From NCBI GenBank assembly GCA_045640265.1, contig JAZUES010000232.1, positions 1-23,500 on the forward strand: a stretch of DNA of 23,500 nucleotides, given 5' to 3'. Of this stretch, positions 15,069 through 23,170 are shown piece after piece. Under the pieces are notes generated by a model that searched no databases, was not told the DNA's origin, and worked only from the letters and a program-made list of their open reading frames with translations. This DNA is from Solibacillus sp045640265 (GTDB lineage: Bacteria; Bacillota; Bacilli; Bacillales_A; Planococcaceae). Both the position numbers and the translations under genes were made by a program. Every line of letters starts with the position of its first letter. Positions within the stretch are counted from its first letter, which is position 1.

Positions 15069-15547
15069 CTGGAAAAATTGCGGTAGTACCAGGAAGTTTC
15101 GATCCGATTACATTGGGACATGTCGATATTATTCGTCGTGCTGCGGATGTGTTTGACACTGTATATGTTGCGGTGCTAAATAATTCAGCCAAAAATCCAT
15201 TGTTTTCGATTGATGAGCGTATTGCTTTAATTGGAGAAGTATTAAAGGATATACCGAACATTCGTATCGAGACATCCTCTGGGCTATTGATTGACTATGC
15301 ACGCCAAAAGAACGCAAAAGCGATTGTCCGTGGTTTACGCGCGGTATCGGATTTTGAATACGAAATGCAAATTACGTCGATGAACCGAGTGCTTGATGAA
15401 AATATTGAGACATTTTTCATTATGGCTAAAAATAAATACTCATTTTTAAGTTCAAGCATCGTCAAAGAAGTAGCGAAATATGGCGGTAACATAGGTGAGC
15501 TTGTTCCAAAAATTGTTGAGCAAGCATTAATCACAAAATTTAAATGA
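15065..15547 (+). CDS. coaD: Phosphopantetheine adenylyltransferase CoaD
   Basis: CoaD transfers AMP from ATP to 4'-phosphopantetheine, the fourth step of coenzyme A synthesis. The 160-aa protein has PGSFDPITLGH (9-19, with the TxGH nucleotidyltransferase motif), IVRGLRAVSDFEYE, and the C-terminal FLSSSIVKEVAKYGG. It starts at TTG 15065, within the end of rsmD, with TAGGAG about 8 nt before. A strong terminator closes the operon. Confidence 0.96.
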   Translation: MTGKIAVVPGSFDPITLGHVDIIRRAADVFDTVYVAVLNNSAKNPLFSIDERIALIGEVLKDIPNIRIETSSGLLIDYARQKNAKAIVRGLRAVSDFEYEMQITSMNRVLDENIETFFIMAKNKYSFLSSSIVKEVAKYGGNIGELVPKIVEQALITKFK

Positions 15548-15548
15548 C

Positions 15549-15596
15549 AAAAACTTTCTTGTAAGGTAAGTATCTACCTTTCAGGAAAGTTTTTTC
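15549..15596. terminator. Terminator between coaD and ylbJ-like gene
   Basis: A long stem: AAAAACTTTCTTG pairs with CAGGAAAGTTTTT (one G-U), then a T/T mismatch, then AAGGTA / TACCTT with a 6-nt loop. It has T's on one side and A's on the other, so it probably also ends the converging minus-strand gene. Confidence 0.9.
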
Positions 15597-15599
15597 TTT

Positions 15600-16451
15600 T
15601 TATAGAAAGAATAATACGTAAAGTAATGGAATGACAATGCTATAAAGTGTTCGAATCCAAATATAGGGCCGAATTGCGATTTTAGCTGTACGGGCAATAA
15701 CGATAACTTGTAGATGAATGCTCAGACTTTGTGTTGTAAGTAATAAAACCGTTCCGAATAGTAATGCATTGCCATATAACTGGCTATGCAATAAATATAA
15801 GCCATTTGTCATTTCAAGAATACTAGCTGTGATTAAGTTGAAATAGTGAGGGAGTGATGAGAAAAAAGTTTCAGTGCTATGTAAAAAAACGCTATAGACC
15901 GTCGTAAAAAAAATAATTGTCGCTGCCACGATAAGTACTGTAGGAACACTGTCTCGTATACTATTGGTAAAAGCGTATTGCTCTTTTACGTTAGTTTGTA
16001 CTTGATTTGTTGATTTCGGAAGAACCCTATATGCAAACAAAAGAATGCATAAAGAAAAGGCATGTAACAGAATTAAATAGTTCCAACTCAAGCTTGTTGA
16101 TTTGAATAAGTCATGTCCAACAAAACCAAAAACGAAAAGTGGGCTTGGACAATGGCAAATACCGAGTAAATAAGCTGCCTGCTTTGATGAAAAATTACCT
16201 CGTTTAAATAAATGCGCAATCGTCGCAGCCCCAGTAGGAAATCCACCAATCGCACTGATAGCATAGGTTTTAAAAAAAAGAAAAAATGAGTCGTTGTTAG
16301 TAGAGGTAGCTGTTAATCGAATAAACCAACTTGTTAAAATTAAATAGGGCAATAAATAAGGAAATAATGCTTCCATAAAAAGAGAAACACCTAAATCCGC
16401 TCCCTCATGTGCTACTTGAGGAAATAATAATAAGAGAATAATAAGAGACAA
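15600..16451 (-). CDS. ylbJ: YlbJ-like integral membrane protein, short form
   Basis: A polytopic membrane protein related to sporulation protein YlbJ (nucleoside-recognition/gate fold). The recognisable core is IGGFPTGAATIAHLFKRG followed by CHCPSPLFVFGFVG. It has 283 aa from TTG 16451, against about 400 in B. subtilis, and is clearly divergent. The start is uncertain: the TTG has no ribosome site, while AGAGG at 16487-16483 precedes in-frame ATT codons at 16478 and 16472, and an in-frame TGA at 16481 limits any extension. The codons between (IWTILLCL) would complete the first helix. Its place between coaD and ylbL is that of ylbJ. In B. subtilis ylbJ is a sporulation gene. Confidence 0.7.
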   Translation of the reverse strand: MSLIILLLLFPQVAHEGADLGVSLFMEALFPYLLPYLILTSWFIRLTATSTNNDSFFLFFKTYAISAIGGFPTGAATIAHLFKRGNFSSKQAAYLLGICHCPSPLFVFGFVGHDLFKSTSLSWNYLILLHAFSLCILLFAYRVLPKSTNQVQTNVKEQYAFTNSIRDSVPTVLIVAATIIFFTTVYSVFLHSTETFFSSLPHYFNLITASILEMTNGLYLLHSQLYGNALLFGTVLLLTTQSLSIHLQVIVIARTAKIAIRPYIWIRTLYSIVIPLLYVLFFL

Positions 16452-16581
16452 ACATAGTAATATCGTCCAAATTTCAATTCATCCTCTGCGATATTTTGTC
16501 ATTCATGAAATCAAATGCTACACTAATTTATGCAATGATGATTAGAAATAGTCTTTCAATGATTTTGGAGGCGTATAAGCG

Positions 16582-17631
16582 ATGGGGAATAAAGTAAAAA
16601 TTTTTTTCGCAGTGATACTATTAGCTGTAATGGGATTGTCTTTTTATCAATTGGATTATTATGTGACAAAACCAGGAGGTACGTACAATGTCGGGGATAT
16701 TATCGACATTCAAAATGGGGATGAAGACGACGAAGGTACATTTCATATGACGACTGTTGCGATGGGTCGTGCAACGCCGATAACTTACTTGTTTGCTAAG
16801 TTTCGTGATTATTATGATGTAGTGAAAATTTCTGATGTGCGTCAAGAAGAAGAGGACGACGAAGAATACAATATTCGCCAACTTAAATATATGACTGATT
16901 CACAATTTAACGCAACCTATGTAGCATTTAATCGTGCAAAGCTAGATTATAATGTGACTTATAAAGGGTTATATGTGTTAAATGTCTTGGCAGATGGTGC
17001 AGCAGATGGTGAGCTGAAGCCAGGAGATGAAATTGTCGAGGTAGAGGGGAAACATATTGAAAGTCTAACGAAGTTCAAAGAAATTATAACACCGAAAAAG
17101 CAAGGCGAGAAGATTGAACTTGTTATTAAACGTGATAACAAATTAATTGACAAGTCATTAACCATAAAGGAAATACCGGGTTCAGATGGCCGATATGGCA
17201 TTGGTATTACGTATTCTGAAAGTAAATCCATCAAAACAGATCCAAAAGTGACAGTGAATTCGGAGGATATCGGTGGTCCTTCAGCAGGACTGATGTTTAC
17301 GCTTGAAATGTTAAATCAATTATTGGACGAGGACCTTACGAAGGGCTATGATATTGCAGGCACAGGTGAGATGTTAGAGGACGGTACGGTTGGTCGTATC
17401 GGAGGCATTGAGAAAAAAATTGTGACTGCCGATAATGAAGGAATGGAAATTTTCTTTGCACCAGATGATGAAATTACGAAAGAGATGCTTGAATATGATC
17501 CAAACATCCTTTCAAATTATGAAGTAGCAAAACAAACAGCAGAGGACATTCATTCAAAAATGATCATCGTTCCGGTTAAAACGATTGATGATGCACTAAG
17601 CTATTTAAAAAAATTACAACCGAAAAATTAA
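16582..17631 (+). CDS. ylbL: PDZ-Lon serine protease YlbL (SepM family)
   Basis: A membrane-anchored protease of 349 aa, with a helix at about 5-26, an acidic stretch (47-51 and 88-95), a PDZ domain (about 125-210, with GDEIVEVEGKHI) and a Lon-type S16 domain (about 215-345). The catalytic dyad is visible as Ser234 in GGPSAG and Lys279 in GGIEKK. Relatives include SepM of streptococci, which trims a competence pheromone; B. subtilis YlbL is linked to cleavage of a DNA-damage checkpoint inhibitor. TTGGAGG lies upstream of ATG 16582. Its last four bases overlap the end of the convergent tmcAL gene. Confidence 0.93.
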   Translation: MGNKVKIFFAVILLAVMGLSFYQLDYYVTKPGGTYNVGDIIDIQNGDEDDEGTFHMTTVAMGRATPITYLFAKFRDYYDVVKISDVRQEEEDDEEYNIRQLKYMTDSQFNATYVAFNRAKLDYNVTYKGLYVLNVLADGAADGELKPGDEIVEVEGKHIESLTKFKEIITPKKQGEKIELVIKRDNKLIDKSLTIKEIPGSDGRYGIGITYSESKSIKTDPKVTVNSEDIGGPSAGLMFTLEMLNQLLDEDLTKGYDIAGTGEMLEDGTVGRIGGIEKKIVTADNEGMEIFFAPDDEITKEMLEYDPNILSNYEVAKQTAEDIHSKMIIVPVKTIDDALSYLKKLQPKN

Positions 17632-18836
17632 ATACGAATAGGCGGAGTTTTATAATCTTCGCCTATTTTTTTATTGGAAAATTGAGTGATTCCAAGTTGA
17701 TACATTTCAGTTGCACGTAAATCGATTTCTAGAATAGGATCATTTACTGCTGCGACACGGCTTATTAATGGTAGTGATAGTGATTTTTTAATGCTTGAAA
17801 TATATTGTTGACCTGTTTTTGTCATGCCCAAAATACGAATGAAAGAAGGTTCTGTATGCGCATGAAGCTGTTCTTTTGTAATACCTGTGTAAATGTGTGT
17901 AAGCATACGTTGGAGGCGTGTCCATGTATAACGCTTTGATTTAAGTGCATTCATAAAATCCGTGTAGGTTTCACTTGCTCGGGCATGCTTAATTAAAGAG
18001 TTTTCTAGCCCTTCTGAGACATCGGCGTATTGTTTTAATTGCGCAGGTGTATGGCGTAAAATGGCGTATTTTAACAAAGGCCAAAAGCTCTCCCAACTCG
18101 CAAATTTACCGTGTGTATTCTGCCAATTTTCAAGCTGTTCGACACTCGCTTTTGGTAAATAATGTGCAATTTCGTGTAATGATTGTCCATTAAAAAGTGC
18201 TTGGCGAATGCCAGTTGCACTAGCGATTCGGCTGTGCACATCAATTGCATCATGATAACCCGCTGCAATGCGCTGAATAGTTGCGGGTTTCATAGTGCAA
18301 TGTAATTTTTCCATCGCCTCCACATAATGAAATCCTAAAATATTGTTCGGTTGAGCTAAATCAATGTATGAATTGGGATGAAGCTGCTTAAGCTGATTAT
18401 AAGCTGTATGAAGTGCTTGAGGATAGCTTGTCCCTAGTTGAACACTTTCTTTAATCAGTTGATCGTATAGGAAACGATTTGACTCGATTAGATGAAAGCT
18501 ATTTAAAAAGGGCTCAATGGACCCTTGTTCGCTTCCAAATGCTAATGTAGTACACTTTACTGCTTGGAGTAATTGGACTGCTCCTGAAGCAAATAGATTC
18601 GCTTGAGCTGTACTGAAAATGTATGGTAATTCGATGACGACATCGACACCGCTCTCGAGGGCCATTTTTGTACGATACCATTTATCGACAAGCGCTGGTT
18701 CTCCACGTTGTAAAAATTGCCCGCTCATTACTGCTACAGCAACGTCCGAATCTGTTGTGCTTTTTGCTTCTTGTACGTGATGCGAATGTCCGTTATGAAA
18801 AGGGTTGTATTCGACGACAATTCCTACAGCTTGCAT
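17628..18836 (-). CDS. tmcAL: tRNA(Met) cytidine acetate ligase TmcAL (YlbM)
   Basis: TmcAL makes N4-acetylcytidine at position 34 of elongator tRNA-Met using acetate and ATP. The 402-aa protein begins MQAVGIVVEYNPFHNGHSHH with the nucleotidyltransferase-like HNGH (14-17), followed by AVMSGQFLQRGEPALVDKW and ELPYIFSTAQANLFA, all typical. ATTATCCTCC upstream gives an AGGAGG ribosome site. It lies between ylbL and ylbN as in B. subtilis. Confidence 0.95.
   Translation of the reverse strand: MQAVGIVVEYNPFHNGHSHHVQEAKSTTDSDVAVAVMSGQFLQRGEPALVDKWYRTKMALESGVDVVIELPYIFSTAQANLFASGAVQLLQAVKCTTLAFGSEQGSIEPFLNSFHLIESNRFLYDQLIKESVQLGTSYPQALHTAYNQLKQLHPNSYIDLAQPNNILGFHYVEAMEKLHCTMKPATIQRIAAGYHDAIDVHSRIASATGIRQALFNGQSLHEIAHYLPKASVEQLENWQNTHGKFASWESFWPLLKYAILRHTPAQLKQYADVSEGLENSLIKHARASETYTDFMNALKSKRYTWTRLQRMLTHIYTGITKEQLHAHTEPSFIRILGMTKTGQQYISSIKKSLSLPLISRVAAVNDPILEIDLRATEMYQLGITQFSNKKIGEDYKTPPIRI
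17637..17672 (+). terminator. ylbL terminator inside the tmcAL coding end
   Basis: AATAGGCG (17637-17644) pairs with CGCCTATT (17660-17667), followed by a T run to 17672. It lies within the final codons of the opposite-strand gene. Viewed from the minus strand the hairpin is preceded by A's and not followed by a long T run. Confidence 0.75.
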
Positions 18837-18967
18837 AATAATCCTCCTTAGGATAAAATTAATCGTTATTGGTATAGAAATTTATAGTCAAAATAAATTA
18901 TTCTATGCAAAAAAATAGAATTTAACTTAATTATAAGCACGAAATTAAAGAGTGACAAGAAATTATC

Positions 18968-18996
18968 TTGACATCTTTTTTTTAACGCTATATAAT
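18968..18996 (+). promoter_or_regulatory. Perfect consensus promoter of ylbN-rpmF
   Basis: TTGACA (18968-18973), 17 bp, TATAAT (18991-18996): all twelve sigma-A consensus bases match. It is the strongest promoter in the window, as suits a ribosomal protein gene. Confidence 0.93.
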
Positions 18997-19025
18997 CAAC
19001 AGTGTTGTCTCGAGGTGATTAACGA

Positions 19026-19556
19026 ATGAAATGGTCAATTCATCAATTATCGAAGTTTCGTAAAGACGGAATGCCACTTGATACCTATGTCGAGTTAGGT
19101 GATTTAAAATCTCGTAATTCTGATATCCGTAACGTTTCACCCGTTCATGTAAAAGGGCTTTGTACTTTTGGTGCATCGCAAATGACTTGTCAATTAACGA
19201 TTAGCGCTACATTGACGCTTCCATGTGCTCGCACGTGGGAAGATGTTGAATACCCTGTGAACATTGAGACAGTTGAAATTTTTAGCTGGGTCAATGAGGA
19301 ACAACGGGAAGTTTTTAGCGATATTCATTATATAGATGGAGACGTTATTGACATGAAGCCAGTTCTTGAAGATTTAATTCTTCTTGAAGTGCCCATGCAA
19401 GTATTCAAAGAGAATACCGAAGGACAAGTGCAAGGCGGTAAAGGCTGGTCCTATTCAACGGATGAAGATGTAGAAAAAGCTAAAGAAGTTGACGAACCAA
19501 AATTGGATCCAAGACTGGCTGAATTAGCTAAGTATTTTGATCAAACAGATGAATAA
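19026..19556 (+). CDS. ylbN: YceD/DUF177 family protein YlbN
   Basis: A 176-aa soluble protein of the DUF177 (YceD) family, recognised from MKWSIHQLSKFRKDGM at the start, the CQLTISATLTLPCARTWEDV segment and the acidic C-terminal helix. The family is linked to 23S rRNA accumulation in other bacteria and plants (established elsewhere). It is almost always directly upstream of rpmF, as here (23 bp). GAGGTG is the ribosome site. Confidence 0.93.
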   Translation: MKWSIHQLSKFRKDGMPLDTYVELGDLKSRNSDIRNVSPVHVKGLCTFGASQMTCQLTISATLTLPCARTWEDVEYPVNIETVEIFSWVNEEQREVFSDIHYIDGDVIDMKPVLEDLILLEVPMQVFKENTEGQVQGGKGWSYSTDEDVEKAKEVDEPKLDPRLAELAKYFDQTDE

Positions 19557-19579
19557 ATATCTGTAAGGAGGTGCCATCA

Positions 19580-19753
19580 ATGGCTGTACCATTTAGAAGA
19601 ACTTCTAAAACTGCAAAAAGAAAGCGTCGTACGCATTTCAAATTATCATTACCTGGTATGGTAGCTTGCCCAAACTGTGGAGAAGCTAAATTATCTCACC
19701 ACGTTTGCAAAGCTTGCGGACAATACAAAGGTAAAGAAGTAGTAGCGAAATAA
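19580..19753 (+). CDS. rpmF: 50S ribosomal protein L32
   Basis: L32 of 57 aa with the standard MAVPFRRTSK start, a basic N-terminus and a zinc ribbon Cys30, Cys33, Cys43, Cys46, the zinc-bound form. ATG 19580 has AAGGAGGTG upstream; the frame from GTG 19571 would start within this ribosome site. Co-transcribed with ylbN and followed by a strong terminator. Confidence 0.98.
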   Translation: MAVPFRRTSKTAKRKRRTHFKLSLPGMVACPNCGEAKLSHHVCKACGQYKGKEVVAK

Positions 19754-19772
19754 TTCAGTATTTACGCTATAT

Positions 19773-19814
19773 AAAGACTAGATGAGAGACCATGGCTCTC
19801 GTCTAGTCTTTTTT
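19773..19814 (+). terminator. Terminator of ylbN-rpmF
   Basis: A 16-bp stem with one G-U pair (AAAGACTAGATGAGAG / CTCTCGTCTAGTCTTT), a 7-nt loop and a T tail. Confidence 0.93.
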
Positions 19815-19943
19815 CTGTTTTTAACTAGCTTCTTTGCAAATGATTGTCAAATGAAATGGACTCGATTACTATTACTATTGTAAGAATTGTTAATCAATTT
19901 ATTATGGTATTATTTTGAGATATCGAAAATAGGGGATGAGTTC

Positions 19944-20711
19944 ATGGATTATGTAATACATAACGAAAATGGTGTGTTAACATTTACAATCAATCGAGAA
20001 GAAAAACGAAATGCCATTAACTATGCTGTAATGGATGGTTTAAAAGAAGTAATTACATATATAAAAAATCATGAGGATGTGCGATTCTTAGTCATTACTG
20101 GTGCAGGTGAAAAATCATTTTGCTCTGGTGGAGATTTAGCTGAATTTCATAATCTCGAAACAGAAGAACAAGCTTTTGGTATGTTAAGTAAGATGGGGAA
20201 TATCTTATACGAATTAGCAACTTTGCCAGTTCCAACAATTGCATTAATAAATGGTGCTGCTGTTGGGGGTGGTTGTGAAATTGCAACAGCTTGTGATTTT
20301 CGTTTAATGGCTTCTCATGCAAAGGCTGGCTTTATACAGGGCTCACTCGCAATTACGTCTGGCTGGGGTGGCGGAACGTATTTGTTTGAGCGAGGCTTAC
20401 GTCACGACCGCGCATTGAAAATGCTCGTAGATGCAAAACCGTATGATGCACAAACTTTGTTGGATATTGGCTGGGCGATGCGCGTTTATATTGAAGGAAC
20501 AAAAGAACAAGCTTTAGCTGATTTTATTGAGCATATGGCGAAAGTTCATCCATCTGTTCATCAAGCGTATAAAGAGATTGAATTACGTAAATGGCGAGAA
20601 CGTAATATGTATGAGCGTGTTATGCAAGAAATCCGTGTATGCGCAAAACTATGGGAATCAGATGCACACCACGAAGCAGTTAATAATTTTTTAAATAAAT
20701 CCAAAAAGTAA
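19944..20711 (+). CDS. Crotonase-fold protein, ethylmalonyl/methylmalonyl-CoA decarboxylase-like
   Basis: A 255-aa member of the enoyl-CoA hydratase/isomerase superfamily. The oxyanion-hole motifs are KSFCSGGDL (57-65) and NGAAVGGGCE (103-112). Glu112 matches the first catalytic glutamate of crotonase, but the second, usually in a PE motif, is replaced (FIQGS, Gln132). The following SGWGGGTYL (139-147), ACDFRLM and a C-terminal LWESDAHHEAV resemble ethylmalonyl-CoA decarboxylases (ECHDC1 type) better than hydratases. A carboxylase gene lies nearby. ATG 19944 follows AGGGGATG; the longer frame from 19887 lacks a ribosome site. Monocistronic between two terminators. The superfamily is certain, the reaction is not. 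Confidence 0.85.
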   Translation: MDYVIHNENGVLTFTINREEKRNAINYAVMDGLKEVITYIKNHEDVRFLVITGAGEKSFCSGGDLAEFHNLETEEQAFGMLSKMGNILYELATLPVPTIALINGAAVGGGCEIATACDFRLMASHAKAGFIQGSLAITSGWGGGTYLFERGLRHDRALKMLVDAKPYDAQTLLDIGWAMRVYIEGTKEQALADFIEHMAKVHPSVHQAYKEIELRKWRERNMYERVMQEIRVCAKLWESDAHHEAVNNFLNKSKK

Positions 20712-20719
20712 TACTAGCG

Positions 20720-20754
20720 AGCAATCACAAATCTATTTTTGTGGTTGCTTTTTT
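20720..20754 (+). terminator. Terminator of the crotonase gene
   Basis: A 12-bp stem AGCAATCACAAA / TTTGTGGTTGCT with one G-U pair, a 6-nt loop and a T tail. Confidence 0.9.
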
Positions 20755-20808
20755 ATTCTATTTCATTCCTCCGTGCATATAGTAGTAAAAAATATGAGGT
20801 GGTGCAAG

Positions 20809-21198
20809 ATGGAACAAAAAAGAAGGAAAGATCAATGGACATTAGCAGATGATGAAAAGCTTGCGGAAATTGTTATTCAAACAGTTCAAAACGGACGTAC
20901 ACAGCTCGAAGCGTTCGAACAAGCTGCGCAGGCATTGAATCGTACGAAACAAGCGTGTGGGTTCCGATGGAATAAGACGTTACGAGCACAGTATGGACAA
21001 GTTTTAAATAGTGTTAGAAAACGTCCTAAACAATTAATGCGCAGTCATTTAAAGTTAGCATTATCGAGTTTTGAAGAATTAACAGAAGCTTATAATGATT
21101 TAGAAATGAAATACTCCGAACTACAAACGGAATATGAAAAGGTTTTAAAGTGGATGCAACAAGGTGCGTTACTAATAAGGGAAAAAACAAATCAATAA
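20809..21198 (+). CDS. RsfA family prespore-type transcription regulator (YlbO position)
   Basis: A 129-aa protein with an N-terminal Myb/SANT-like DNA-binding domain (about 6-58: DQWTLADDEKLAE through CGFRWNKTLR) and a C-terminal coiled coil (about 84-113). RsfA of B. subtilis modulates sigma-F dependent genes in the forespore, and YlbO is a paralogue at this same locus next to rpmF. The gene here is the probable YlbO equivalent. ATG 20809 has GAGGTGG about 5-8 nt upstream; GTG 20773 does not. Confidence 0.85.
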   Translation: MEQKRRKDQWTLADDEKLAEIVIQTVQNGRTQLEAFEQAAQALNRTKQACGFRWNKTLRAQYGQVLNSVRKRPKQLMRSHLKLALSSFEELTEAYNDLEMKYSELQTEYEKVLKWMQQGALLIREKTNQ

Positions 21199-21245
21199 GG
21201 TTTATTTGAATATTAGAGAAATAATAATATTATTCGAGAAAATAT

Positions 21246-21275
21246 TTGTATTTAAATTTAAAGCTAGCTTACAAT
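21246..21275 (+). promoter_or_regulatory. Candidate promoter of the biotin carrier/carboxylase pair
   Basis: TTGTAT (21246-21251), 18 bp, TACAAT (21270-21275). A short GCGC...GCGC hairpin (about 21292-21305) follows within the leader. Confidence 0.35.
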
Positions 21276-21328
21276 AGGGATAGAAACATAGCGCTTTTTC
21301 GCGCAAAAATCTTCTATTAGGGGGAATT

Positions 21329-21544
21329 ATGATGGCAGAAGTAAAAGCACAGATGGCAGGAACGGTTTTTGAAGTAAGTGTAAAAGAAGGCGATAGTGTA
21401 ACAAAGGGGCAAACACTTATCATTTTAGAATCGATGAAAATGGAAATTGCACATGATTCAGAAGATGACGGAACAGTCGTGAAGGTTCTGGTAACAGAAG
21501 GAGATTTTGTTGAAGAGAATGATGTATTAGTGGAACTAGCTTAA
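21329..21544 (+). CDS. Stand-alone biotin carboxyl carrier protein
   Basis: A 71-aa single biotinyl domain with the biotinylation motif ESMKMEI and target Lys37. It carries carboxybiotin between a biotin carboxylase and a carboxyltransferase. It resembles the small YngHB protein of B. subtilis rather than AccB, which has an N-terminal extension. AGGGGG precedes ATG 21329. Its stop is 19 bp before the carboxyltransferase gene, so the pair is an operon. Confidence 0.92.
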   Translation: MMAEVKAQMAGTVFEVSVKEGDSVTKGQTLIILESMKMEIAHDSEDDGTVVKVLVTEGDFVEENDVLVELA

Positions 21545-21563
21545 TTGCCAGGGGGAGAAATAC

Positions 21564-23102
21564 ATGACGCAGTCAACGTATAATAATCATCTACAGCAAA
21601 AAATTGACGCCATAAATACAGGCGGGCATTCAAAATATCATGAAAAGTTAAAAGAAACGAACAAATTATTTGTACGTGATCGCTTAAAACTATTGTTTGA
21701 TGACGGACATTATGAAGAAGATGGACGTTTTGCAAATTGTGAAGCAGTTGATTTACCGGCAGATGGCGTCGTGACAGCAATTGGTCAAATTGATGGGCAA
21801 ACCGTATGTGTGATGGCCAATGATTCAACAATTAAAGCGGGTTCTTGGGGATCACGCACAGTTGAAAAAATTATTCGAATTCAAGAAACGGCAGAGAAGT
21901 TACAAGTGCCGATTTTATACTTAGTAGACTCTGCGGGAGCTCGCATTACGGATCAATTGGAGATGTTCCCTGGCAGACGTGGTGCGGGGCGGATTTTCCA
22001 CAATCAAGTTCGGATGAGTGGGATGGTACCGCAAATTTGTATCCTTTTCGGTCCATCAGCTGCAGGTGGAGCTTATATTCCTGCGTTTTGTGACATTGTT
22101 ATCATGGTGGATGGCAACGCTTCAATGTATTTAGGTTCGCCGCGTATGGCGGAAAAGGTAATTGGGGAGAAAGTAACGTTAGAGGAAATGGGCGGTGCGC
22201 GTATGCACTGTACAGTAAGTGGTTGTGGAGATGTACTTGCGGAAAATGAAGAGCAGGCTATCCTGCAAGCTCGCCGCTATATTAGCTATTTCCCAGCAAA
22301 CTTTGCAGAGTTTCCACCACTTGAAGAAGTAAAAGCACCGATTGTTAGTAAAACATTAGAAGAAATTATTCCAGAAAATCAAAATGCACCATTTGATATG
22401 TATGAATGCATTGATCAATTAATTGATGCAGATAGCTTCTTCGAAATTAAAAAATTATTTGCATCGGAGCTTATTACAGGCTTAGCTAGAATAGACGGGC
22501 AAGTAGTAGGGATTGTTGCGAATCAGCCGAAAGTAAAAGGTGGCGTTCTATTTGTAGACTCTGCAGATAAGGCGGCAAAGTTTATTACATTATGTGATGC
22601 CTTTTCAATTCCATTATTATTTTTAGCGGATGTACCAGGCTTTATGATTGGGACAAAGGTGGAACGTTCTGGAATCATTCGTCACGGAGCAAAATTTATT
22701 GCTGCGATGAGCTCAGCAACTGTTCCAAAAATTTCAGTTATTGTTCGTAAAGCATACGGAGCAGGTTTATATGCAATGTGTGGACCTGCATTTGATCCAG
22801 ATGTAGTCATAGCTCTACCGACAGCTCAAATTGCAGTTATGGGCCCTGAGGCTGCTGTGAATGCCGTTTATTCGAATAAAATCGAAGCGATTGAAGATCC
22901 GAAAGAACGTATGCAATTTGTAAAGCAAAAAATAGAAGAGTATAAAGAAGAAATTGATCTTTATAAATTGGCATCGGAAATGGTTGTTGATGATATTGTT
23001 GCACCAAATCAATTGAGAATGACACTAGTTCAACGTTTAAATTTTTATAATTCTAAACAAATGGTACTTCCATATCGAAAACATCCGGTGTATCCAGTAT
23101 AA
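21564..23102 (+). CDS. Acyl-CoA carboxylase carboxyltransferase (beta) subunit
   Basis: A 512-aa carboxyltransferase of the propionyl-/methylcrotonyl-CoA carboxylase beta family, close in length to B. subtilis YngE. The N-terminal half has DSAGARI (122-128) and the oxyanion segment GPSAAGGAYIPA (163-174). The C-terminal half has FLADVPGFMIGTKVERSGIIRHGAK and the matching AYGAGLYAMCG region. It transfers the carboxyl group from the biotin carrier upstream to an acyl-CoA, or runs in reverse; the acyl chain cannot be told from sequence. No biotin carboxylase subunit is in the window. AGGGGGAG lies upstream of ATG 21564. Confidence 0.92.
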   Translation: MTQSTYNNHLQQKIDAINTGGHSKYHEKLKETNKLFVRDRLKLLFDDGHYEEDGRFANCEAVDLPADGVVTAIGQIDGQTVCVMANDSTIKAGSWGSRTVEKIIRIQETAEKLQVPILYLVDSAGARITDQLEMFPGRRGAGRIFHNQVRMSGMVPQICILFGPSAAGGAYIPAFCDIVIMVDGNASMYLGSPRMAEKVIGEKVTLEEMGGARMHCTVSGCGDVLAENEEQAILQARRYISYFPANFAEFPPLEEVKAPIVSKTLEEIIPENQNAPFDMYECIDQLIDADSFFEIKKLFASELITGLARIDGQVVGIVANQPKVKGGVLFVDSADKAAKFITLCDAFSIPLLFLADVPGFMIGTKVERSGIIRHGAKFIAAMSSATVPKISVIVRKAYGAGLYAMCGPAFDPDVVIALPTAQIAVMGPEAAVNAVYSNKIEAIEDPKERMQFVKQKIEEYKEEIDLYKLASEMVVDDIVAPNQLRMTLVQRLNFYNSKQMVLPYRKHPVYPV

Positions 23103-23114
23103 TATGATTAGCTG

Positions 23115-23142
23115 AAGGTCTGTCTTGAAGGCAGACCTTTTT
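23115..23142 (+). terminator. Terminator of the biotin carrier/carboxylase operon
   Basis: An 11-bp stem with one G-U pair (AAGGTCTGTCT / AGGCAGACCTT), a TGA loop and a T tail. Confidence 0.9.
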
Positions 23143-23170
23143 AATTCGAAATAAATTTGAGGTATAATAA

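Noticed and set aside
20773..20800. Sigma-F/G type promoter before the rsfA-like gene
   Set aside because: GCATA is present but no matching -10 at the required spacing.
23163..23168. TATAAT as promoter -10 of panE
   Set aside because: It lies 2 bp before the ATG, between ribosome site and start, with no -35; it would give a leaderless mRNA that ignores the GAGG site.
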